Shown piece after piece: positions 1 through 4,873 of a DNA stretch of 5,564 bases. The position numbers and the translations under genes are program-made. The notes under the pieces were generated by a model, which saw nothing but the letters and a program-made list of their open reading frames with translations, was not told the origin of the DNA and ran no database searches. How positions within the stretch are numbered: position 1 is the stretch's first letter; each line of letters starts with the position of its first letter. Source of the DNA: Nitrospiraceae bacterium (lineage in GTDB: Bacteria; Nitrospirota; Nitrospiria; Nitrospirales; Nitrospiraceae); contig JAABQN010000141.1 of NCBI GenBank assembly GCA_011391455.1, positions 1 to 5,564 on the forward strand, in the 5' to 3' direction.

Positions 1-1036
1 CGGCAAGATAGTGGCTACGCAAGTTGATGGGATATTGACTCAGATCAAGGACCAACGACACGGCTCCCTCCTCGAGGAGAGACACCACGGCCGACGGAGG
101 GGGGAGGGTTGCCCGGTCACCGCTGACCGACACGAACCGAGGCAGGACGTGGAGGCCGCGAAAGTCCCCTTCCGGGTCAATCAGGAGAACCTGATAGTCT
201 TCATGATGGAGCCCTTCCGCGATCAAACCCACCATCCACGACTTGCCGGTTGCCGAATTGCCGAAGACCCCTAGATTATGTCCCGCCAGCCGCGCAGCGG
301 GGATGTTGATGGCCGTGCCGGATTCAGTCTGTCCAAGCAGGATCGGTCGCTCGCGTTTGAGCGGGATATCGAGGAATTTCCCGCCGAGCGGATACTGTTT
401 GAGAATTTCAAGTACCCCTTGGGGGCCAGGGGCTGTGGCGAGGACATCGGATATTTCGATGACGGCTGGAACGGCGTCAGCCACCGCGACCGCGACCTCG
501 GCCAAGGTCAGCATCGAGAGATCGTTTTCTGCATCACCGAACGCCGCGAGGTTTCTAGGCGAGAGTCCGCACAAGGCAAGAAGCCGTTCAAGGCCGGTCC
601 CTTTCGTTGCGCCGAGTGGGAGTACCATGACGGCGCTTTTATTGTATTCGATTGAGGCACTGCCGCCGTGTGAGCTGAGGATTTTCCAAAGGGCCTGGTC
701 ATGGGGCGTCCAGGTGGCGGCAATGGCGAGCCCCCGCTCGAATGGAATGCCCGCCTCTTCGATGGCCTTGAGCAATCGCACATCAAGTTGGCCGAACGGG
801 AGATAGGTCTCTCCGCTCGCAGTATGGGTCAGGACCGCGCCGTTTTCCCACACGATGCCGGCAAAGAGATTTCCTAGGCTGCCCAAGGTCACGGTCTCGT
901 AACGACGCCCCGTGACCAGGAACAGCACATGGCCGCTGTCGCGGCATTGCTCCAAGGCTGTTTCAACCTCGGCAGGCACGTTCCCGTTGACGGCGAGCGT
1001 GCCGTCGAAGTCGAAAGCCAAGACGCGACGATACAT
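1..1036 (-). CDS. HAD phosphatase fused to HerA/DUF87-type ATPase (partial, 3' end missing)
   Basis: Translating the minus strand from the ATG at 1036-1034 gives 345 codons without a stop; the gene leaves the window on the left. Residues 1-212 are a complete HAD hydrolase: DFDGT at 9-13 (nucleophile D9, acid D11), T42 in LVTGR (motif II), a small cap around 65-140 after WENGA, K145 in GATKG (motif III) and GDAEND at 167-172 (motif IV, metal binding). This resembles Cof-type or sucrose-phosphate/phosphoglycolate phosphatases. From about 228 a second domain begins: LLGQTESG, then Walker A GNSATGKS at 259-266, a Walker B-like LLIDPEGD at 284-291 and LVLDLSQYP near 328, the pattern of HerA/DUF87/VirB4 ATPases. 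A GAGGG ribosome site at 1043-1047, 6 nt upstream, supports the start. It is last in a likely operon, 47 bp after the VOC gene. Substrate and biological role are unknown; the fusion is read directly, the family names come from motif recognition. Confidence 0.88.
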   Translation of the reverse strand, partial: MYRRVLAFDFDGTLAVNGNVPAEVETALEQCRDSGHVLFLVTGRRYETVTLGSLGNLFAGIVWENGAVLTHTASGETYLPFGQLDVRLLKAIEEAGIPFERGLAIAATWTPHDQALWKILSSHGGSASIEYNKSAVMVLPLGATKGTGLERLLALCGLSPRNLAAFGDAENDLSMLTLAEVAVAVADAVPAVIEISDVLATAPGPQGVLEILKQYPLGGKFLDIPLKRERPILLGQTESGTAINIPAARLAGHNLGVFGNSATGKSWMVGLIAEGLHHEDYQVLLIDPEGDFRGLHVLPRFVSVSGDRATLPPPSAVVSLLEEGAVSLVLDLSQYPINLRSHYLA

Positions 1037-1083
1037 AAGATTCCCTCACCATGGTCGTTTGCGTGAACATGTTGGCATCGTTC

Positions 1084-1437
1084 TCATGGGTGCCGCTTGT
1101 GGATTGTAATGTGATTCCCGTCCGGATCCTCGATCACCGCCATCCGGCAGACAGGCGTGTCGAACGCTTCTGTGACGAACGACACGGCCCGCTCCTTCAT
1201 CTTGTGAACAAAGGCATCGAGGTCTGACACTTCAAATGCCACGACCGCTCCCTTTGCTCCCGGAGTATGGCCCATCTCCACCGTCGTGATGGCGAAGGTC
1301 GAATCGCCAATGTCGTACTCCACCCAAACGTCTTGATAGTGATAGCTCACATGCAAGCCAAGCACATGTTCATAGAAGGCGCGAGCCCGTTCCATATTCG
1401 AGACCGGATAGACGGTGAAGGCGATTGAGGTGATCAT
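1084..1437 (-). CDS. VOC family (glyoxalase/bleomycin-resistance fold) protein
   Basis: This is a 117-residue protein of one VOC module pair, the usual size for a single-domain member. The first half has the hallmark ERARAFYEHVLGL (16-28). The second starts near AVVAFEVSDLDAF (64-76) and closes with EDPDGNHITIH (103-113), the typical last strand. VOC proteins bind a metal and act as lyases, dioxygenases, epimerases or drug-binding proteins. Here the first-strand position usually held by a His ligand appears to be Phe (SIAFTVYPV), so the metal site may be changed; His113 and Glu40 remain candidate ligands. The substrate cannot be told. The start is well supported by a full AAGGAGG at 1442-1448, 4 nt before ATG. 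It lies 50 bp after the SufB-like gene and 47 bp before the HAD-ATPase gene, all on one strand, so co-transcription is likely. No signal peptide is seen; probably cytosolic. Confidence 0.88.
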   Translation of the reverse strand: MITSIAFTVYPVSNMERARAFYEHVLGLHVSYHYQDVWVEYDIGDSTFAITTVEMGHTPGAKGAVVAFEVSDLDAFVHKMKERAVSFVTEAFDTPVCRMAVIEDPDGNHITIHKRHP

Positions 1438-1487
1438 CGGGCCTCCTTACAACTTCATTCTCTCTGAGGTTTCGATGTGGTTCAAAC

Positions 1488-2393
1488 TCACCGCAGTATC
1501 CCGCTCACGATGAGTTCGACGGCCTGCTCAGGGCTGAGGCCCCGCGTTATCAAGGTTTCGAGTTCTTTCTTATCCACACTGCCGATGGCCGCTTCGTGGG
1601 TGACCTTCGCTTCCGGATGAAAAACCCTCACAATGGGAATCGCGCTGGCCCTTGCCTGGCCCTGCACGATCTCCATGCAATCGACATGTCCTCGAGCGCC
1701 TTTGGCATAGGCTTCTGTGATGCCGGTGATGTCGGCTTGCGCCTGGCCCTCCAGCACGACACGCGTCTTGATGAGACCGCGTGACCGTTCCCCTCGGAGC
1801 ATCACCGCTTCTTTGAGCGTGATGTGGTCGGTCTTGTGCGCGAAGATCTTCGCGCTGAGTTCGGCGATGCCCTCATCTTCCACTTCCACGAGGTAGTCGA
1901 TGTCGAGCCTGCCCACTGAGCCGGAGAGTAAGGAGAAGTCTGAAAAGTAGCGGGCGCCTTTGCCGATCTTGATCGTCGCGTGGGGCAGAACCTGCATGCC
2001 TCCATGGGGGCCGTGGTAATGGCCTTCTGTGTAGGTCAGTGATGCGCCTGGTCCAATATCCATCATTGCCTGCATGCGATGTTCTGCCGCTTGCGCGAAG
2101 GGGAAGAGACAGTGGGACAACACCCGCGCCTGCGCCCCTTCCAGTATCTGCACGTCGATCTTGATTTGCTGTTTTCCGGTGGGGTGAGCCAGGCCGAAAC
2201 ACATGTGGATCGGCTGGGCGATCTGCGCGCCCGCTTCGACAATCAGTTTCCCCACGAGGGCGTCCGGTGTTTCCTCCATGTCCACACGGAGTCCGGGAAC
2301 GGTCCGATGGCTGAGGATGCGATGTCCGTGCGCCACGATATGCGCAATGCTCGTATCGTCGAGGATGGCCGGTTCAGCTCCGACCATCGGCAA
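1488..2393 (-). CDS. SufB/SufD-like Fe-S cluster assembly scaffold protein (short, SmsB-like)
   Basis: The 301-residue product belongs to the SufB/SufD (SufBD) family, whose members form a beta-helix scaffold with SufC for iron-sulfur cluster assembly in the cytosol. It is much shorter than classical SufB (about 480-495 residues) or SufD (about 420), lacking their long N-terminal region. The conserved C-terminal core is clear: C239 in HVDCMEIVQG matches the position of E. coli SufB Cys405, followed by HPEAKVTHEA (259-268), where H266-E267 match SufB His433-Glu434, then the family ending ITRGLSPEQAVELIVSG. A His-rich loop HYHGPHGG lies at 125-132. The frame opens with TTG at 2393; an ATG two codons later (2387) is equally possible and neither has a strong ribosome site, suggesting translational coupling to the SufC-like gene 16 bp upstream. 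The pair resembles the minimal SMS system (smsC-smsB). A role as sole scaffold is inferred. Confidence 0.87.
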   Translation of the reverse strand: MPMVGAEPAILDDTSIAHIVAHGHRILSHRTVPGLRVDMEETPDALVGKLIVEAGAQIAQPIHMCFGLAHPTGKQQIKIDVQILEGAQARVLSHCLFPFAQAAEHRMQAMMDIGPGASLTYTEGHYHGPHGGMQVLPHATIKIGKGARYFSDFSLLSGSVGRLDIDYLVEVEDEGIAELSAKIFAHKTDHITLKEAVMLRGERSRGLIKTRVVLEGQAQADITGITEAYAKGARGHVDCMEIVQGQARASAIPIVRVFHPEAKVTHEAAIGSVDKKELETLITRGLSPEQAVELIVSGILR

Positions 2394-2409
2394 GGTCCGT
2401 CTCAGCTAA

Positions 2410-3156
2410 TCAAGGTCGGACATAGTCACACAACTGTCCATCACAACGGACGCAGGTCCGCCCGCGGAAATGATCGACGGCTTCGTGCGGACTGCCGGAG
2501 AAAATGATGCGCCCGGCGCAAAGCTGCGAGGCCCGGTCGGCGATGAGCGCGACCTCTTCCTGGTGCGTGATCAAGAGGACCGATCCGCCGGCTGCTTTCA
2601 GGGCGCGGATGATGTCGATAATGTGATTGATCGAGAGCATGTCGATCCCAGCCGACGGCTCATCGAGGATGGCCAGCTTCGGCTTCATGGACAAGACGGA
2701 GGCCAATTCGATTCGATGGCGTTCCCCTCCGCTCAAGGCCTTATCCACTCGCCGACTCAGATAGCGATCCGGAGCAAGGCCGACTTGTCTCAGCGCCGGT
2801 TCAGGATCGCAGTCCGGTTTGCCCAGTGTCAGGTACTCGCGAACTGTGACGCCTTCGAACCGTGCGGGCTCCTGCCATGCGAGGGTCAGGCCCAACCTGG
2901 CCCGTTCATGCATTTTCATGGGAAGAAGGTCTGTGCCATCGAATAGAACGGTTCCCGCACCAGGCGCATAGCTCTCGCAGCCCATGAGGACATAAGCGAG
3001 AGTTGTCTTGCCGGAGCCGTTCGCGCCGAGGAGGGCGTGGATCTCCTGCGAGTCGATCGCCAGATCGAGCCGGTCGAGAATCGCATGGCGATCCGCCTCG
3101 AAGGTGAGATTGTGAATGTCGAGTAGGGGACTAGGCATTGTCACACACCAATTCAC
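2410..3156 (-). CDS. SufC-like ABC ATPase of Fe-S cluster assembly (SmsC-like)
   Basis: This is a 248-residue soluble ABC ATPase with all motifs in order: Walker A GANGSGKT (44-51), Q-loop Q95 in LAWQEP, signature LSGGE (141-145), Walker B with catalytic Glu in LAILDEPSAGID (161-172) and switch His198 in LITHQEE. No membrane segments are present. The LAWQEP Q-loop and the adjacent SufB-like gene identify it as the SufC type, which powers conformational change in the SufB/D scaffold, rather than a transporter subunit. It ends in an unusual cysteine cluster, C235-x2-C238-x4-C243, just before the stop. The start is uncertain: GTG at 3156 gives the longest frame but has AGGTGA (3158-3163) only 1 nt away; GTG at 3144 (13 nt from it) or ATG at 3138, which would begin MPSPLLDIHNL like typical homologues, are plausible. 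It is probably the first gene of the minus-strand cluster and faces a divergent gene. Confidence 0.88.
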   Translation of the reverse strand: MNWCVTMPSPLLDIHNLTFEADRHAILDRLDLAIDSQEIHALLGANGSGKTTLAYVLMGCESYAPGAGTVLFDGTDLLPMKMHERARLGLTLAWQEPARFEGVTVREYLTLGKPDCDPEPALRQVGLAPDRYLSRRVDKALSGGERHRIELASVLSMKPKLAILDEPSAGIDMLSINHIIDIIRALKAAGGSVLLITHQEEVALIADRASQLCAGRIIFSGSPHEAVDHFRGRTCVRCDGQLCDYVRP

Positions 3157-3157
3157 T

Positions 3158-3178
3158 TCACCTGTACTGCATCAGGTG
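3158..3178 (-). promoter_or_regulatory. Dyad overlapping the putative ribosome site of the sufC-like gene
   Basis: CACCTG (3159-3164) and CAGGTG (3173-3178) are exact inverted repeats separated by 8 bases. On the minus-strand transcript they could pair into a 6-bp stem with an 8-nt loop, and the downstream arm contains most of AGGTGA (3158-3163), the best Shine-Dalgarno candidate for the sufC-like gene. It could act as an RNA hairpin hiding the ribosome site or as a DNA operator. It does not match the CAAC-N6-GTTG dyad of cyanobacterial SufR. With six-base arms, chance cannot be excluded. Confidence 0.3.
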
Positions 3179-3385
3179 TGCCCGTAGTTCCTTGTTGATC
3201 TTGGGCCACAGAGCGCTATGAAGCGTGGCGTTTTGCAGCAGAGAGCAGTGTCTACGTGGGGAGTTAGGCGTCATCCTGTCGACTCTAGTCTCAGTAGAAA
3301 ATAGACGAAGAGAGTTGCCGTCTTGAATTATCGAGAGCTTCCCATTCTTACAGCGATGGCATCAGCATTGCGTCACGTGACAATC

Positions 3386-3937
3386 ATGAAGAAACGAATT
3401 GCGCTCAAGATCATCCTGGTTCTGGCTGGTACCCTGATCCTGACCCAATGCCGACCGCCGACTCCCGTCGCCGCCGCCGTGGAATTTGCACCGGGGGTGG
3501 GTGCGGATGCTGATCAGCTGGTCACTAAGGAGCTAGTGGCTGCGTTCAATGAGGCCGAAACGGCGGTCAAGAAGGCCGATCTGGATGCGCTTATGACGTT
3601 CTACGCTACGGCCTATAACTACCACGGCTTAAAAAGATCGGATGTGCGGCGAGTATGGGAAGAAGTCCTCCTGCATTACAGGGATATCAGTTCATCCCAT
3701 GTCTTTACCGAGCTGAAACTGGTCCAGGCCGACGGAGTCAGAAAAGCCTTTGTGACCTGCACTGGAGGGCTCCACGGGACGGAGCAACAGACGGGAAAGC
3801 CTATCACCATCGATAGCTGGGCGCGCGAGGTGCATCACCTCGTCAAAGAGGCAGGTGCCTGGCGGTTCCTCGGCAATGTGGGAGGAGCATCTCCTTCAGC
3901 TTCACCATCAAGCGCTCCCCATCATCCTCTCTTCTAG
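3386..3937 (+). CDS. Exported NTF2/SnoaL-like domain protein, possible lipoprotein
   Basis: From the ATG at 3386 the product has 183 residues. It opens with a textbook export signal: MKKR, then a hydrophobic stretch IILVLAGTLIL (9-19), then TQC with Cys22. LTQC could be a lipobox, but Gln just before Cys is atypical; cleavage by signal peptidase I after A29-A30-A31 is an alternative. Either way it acts outside the cytoplasm. The mature part resembles the NTF2/SnoaL-like alpha+beta cone: helix ELVAAFNEAETAVKKADLDA, FYATAYNYHG, helix VRRVWEEVLLHY, and strands ending WAREVHHLVKEAGAWRFLGN. Such domains are often nuclease-, isomerase- or binding-like; no catalytic set is recognised, so the function is unknown. 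A Ser/Pro-rich tail closes it. The frame extends upstream to TTG 3323 and ATG 3356; 3386 is chosen for the signal peptide, though no strong ribosome site precedes it. It diverges from the sufC-like gene and converges on the ybaK-like gene. Confidence 0.75.
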   Translation: MKKRIALKIILVLAGTLILTQCRPPTPVAAAVEFAPGVGADADQLVTKELVAAFNEAETAVKKADLDALMTFYATAYNYHGLKRSDVRRVWEEVLLHYRDISSSHVFTELKLVQADGVRKAFVTCTGGLHGTEQQTGKPITIDSWAREVHHLVKEAGAWRFLGNVGGASPSASPSSAPHHPLF

Positions 3938-3962
3938 CAGGCTGCTGAACATCCGTCAGTCT

Positions 3963-4048
3963 GTCTTGTTCATTTGGTCTATCTGGTTCATTTCGTTCAA
4001 CCAAGAAACCAGACAGACCAGACAAACCAGATTAACCAGACAAACCAG
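3963..4048. repeat. 9-bp tandem repeat with inverted left arm; long imperfect hairpin between convergent genes
   Basis: On the right, ACCAG recurs exactly every 9 bases at 4008, 4017, 4026, 4035 and 4044 (units ACCAGACAG, ACCAGACAA, ACCAGATTA, ACCAGACAA and a partial). On the left, degenerate reverse complements of the same unit sit in the same 9-base register (CTTGT 3965, TTGGT 3974, CTGGT 3983). Bases 3963-3988 can pair with 4007-4032, about 26 pairs with four mismatches and an 18-nt loop. It fills the gap between two gene ends facing each other, so a two-way transcription terminator is a reasonable inference, although no run of T follows. It may equally be an expanding intergenic repeat family. 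Confidence 0.7.
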
Positions 4049-4049
4049 C

Positions 4050-4535
4050 CTAGCCCTCAATCTTCGACGGCTCGTGATGAAACGCGGCGACCTTCGGGCG
4101 AACGAGATCGGCAAAGTCTTTATACCGTAGCTTGATCGCGCCGACATAGGTTCCTGCTTCAAACACGATGGACTCGTCTTCGGTCAGGAGCTGATCGACG
4201 TACACTTCCACGCCATAGAGATTACCGAAGGGCGGCATCGTCCCCACTTGGCAATCGGGAAACAGATTCGAGCACTCGGCTTCCGTTGCTAATCGGATGT
4301 CGCGGGCTTCCAGCACATCCCGCAATCGTTTCAAATCCACCCGCCAGGTTGAGGGGAGCACAGTCATCACAAAGTAGCGATCGGCCTTGACCACGACGAC
4401 TTTGGCGACAAGTTTGCCTGGCACATCAAGCGTATGCGCCACGTCGTGGGCGGTATAGGCTTTTGGGTGGTTGACCACTTCATAGGGAATCTTGTTGGCG
4501 TCGAGATAACTCTGGAGTCGTTTCAGTACCGGCAT
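4050..4535 (-). CDS. YbaK/ProX-type aminoacyl-tRNA deacylase
   Basis: The 161-residue product is a stand-alone YbaK/aaRS-associated (INS-like) domain of typical length. It shows the family pattern: NHPKAYTAHDVAHTLDVPG (22-40), then the conserved lysine K45 in LVAKVVVVKAD, matching the catalytic Lys of YbaK-type enzymes, and a second signature GTMPPFGNLYG (98-108) that lines the substrate pocket, followed by VYVDQLL. Members hydrolyse mischarged aminoacyl-tRNAs (for example Cys- or Ala-tRNA-Pro) in the cytosol to keep translation accurate. The GTMPPFG loop looks closer to ProXp-ala/YeaK-like members than to E. coli YbaK, so the exact mischarged substrate is open. The ATG start is well supported by GGGAGG at 4541-4546, 5 nt upstream. 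It stands alone, with the 9-bp repeat just after its stop and a long gene-free stretch before its start. Confidence 0.9.
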   Translation of the reverse strand: MPVLKRLQSYLDANKIPYEVVNHPKAYTAHDVAHTLDVPGKLVAKVVVVKADRYFVMTVLPSTWRVDLKRLRDVLEARDIRLATEAECSNLFPDCQVGTMPPFGNLYGVEVYVDQLLTEDESIVFEAGTYVGAIKLRYKDFADLVRPKVAAFHHEPSKIEG

Positions 4536-4783
4536 GGCAACCTCCCTCGCTCGGCATAGATAGAAATGTGCATGGTTCGCTTAAAGAATGAGACAGCAAG
4601 GGAAATGCCATGAATGCTTTTCAGAAGCGATCACGCAAACATGTGAGGAACAGAGGAGTTGTGCAATCTGCAGCAGAGGATCGAGAAATCACGAATCTAT
4701 ACTTGTAGCATTATGGGGCAATGTCTCCGCACTCGATGTCCCGATATGCCACGAGATAGGTGACGGTGCAAAGGCTGAAGGTC

Positions 4784-4825
4784 GCAGGGACAGGCACCGC
4801 CGAAGACGGCGGAGCCTGTCCCTGC
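4784..4825. repeat. REP-like palindrome (19-bp arms, 4-base loop)
   Basis: The left arm 4784-4802 (GCAGGGACAGGCACCGCCG) and right arm 4807-4825 are inverted repeats matching at 18 of 19 positions, with one A-A mismatch (4796/4813) around the loop AAGA. The core GGGACAGGC-ACC/GGAGCCTGTCCC resembles the interspersed palindromes associated with REP-associated tyrosine transposases (RAYTs) in many bacteria; this link is from memory and not tested. It lies 48 bp past the stop of the Ig-repeat gene and could stop or stabilise that transcript, but there is no T run on either side, so it is not a standard intrinsic terminator. No transposase gene lies in the window. Confidence 0.75.
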
Positions 4826-4833
4826 ACTAGTCC

Positions 4834-4846
4834 CGCGAGTCTCGCG
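4834..4846. repeat. Short perfect palindrome CGCGAG-T-CTCGCG
   Basis: Six-base arms flank a single central T, 8 bases beyond the REP-like hairpin and 27 bases from the stop of the Ig-repeat gene. AGTC (4829-4832) and GACT (4851-4854) form an outer, offset inverted pair. It may be part of a composite repeat with the neighbouring hairpin or a small dyad arising by chance in GC-rich DNA. Confidence 0.4.
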
Positions 4847-4873
4847 CGATGACTATCCCCTCCCGCTTCCTCC

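Larger units (their letters stand above)
4536..4873. other. Gene-free stretch upstream of the ybaK-like gene
   Basis: No convincing gene is seen on either strand in these 338 bases. A plus-strand frame at 4588-4830 (80 codons) has no recognisable domain, reads through the hairpin and looks accidental. The left part presumably holds the promoter of the ybaK-like gene; on the minus strand TTTAAG and TATCTA lie 17 bases apart upstream of its ribosome site, a weak match to a sigma-70 promoter that I do not call. The right part holds the hairpin at 4784-4825 and the palindrome at 4834-4846. Confidence 0.6.

Noticed and set aside
243..806. Long plus-strand open frame of 187 codons
   Set aside because: It lies antisense to the HAD-ATPase gene, has no domain and a Ser/Arg/Pro-rich composition typical of shadow frames; the opposite strand carries clear catalytic motifs.
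1488..2393. Classical sufB or sufD
   Set aside because: The product is too short at 301 residues, stands alone with a SufC-like ATPase and lacks the long N-terminal region, so neither symbol was assigned.
2079..2507. Plus-strand open frame of 142 codons across the SufB/SufC-like junction
   Set aside because: It is antisense to two recognised genes, with no ribosome site or known motif.
2470..2946. Plus-strand open frame of 158 codons
   Set aside because: It is antisense to the ABC ATPase, whose Walker, signature and switch motifs fix the coding strand.
3240..3320. Sigma-70 promoter for the exported protein gene (GTCGAC ... TAGAAAAT)
   Set aside because: The -35 and -10 matches are too poor to call; only a general promoter location is likely.
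4007..4048. Regular repeats considered as a CRISPR array
   Set aside because: The units are 9 bp in direct contact, with no spacers and no cas genes.
3956..4162. Minus-strand frame giving a VCLVNLVCLV-type hydrophobic peptide that could be taken for a membrane protein
   Set aside because: It is the translation of the 9-bp tandem repeat and overlaps the end of the ybaK-like gene in another frame.
4784..4825. Standard intrinsic terminator
   Set aside because: The stem is strong but no T run follows on either strand; a REP-like palindrome explains it better.
4588..4830. Plus-strand frame of 80 codons in the gene-free stretch
   Set aside because: There is no domain and no good ribosome site, and the frame runs through the REP-like hairpin, ending in an Arg-rich tail.
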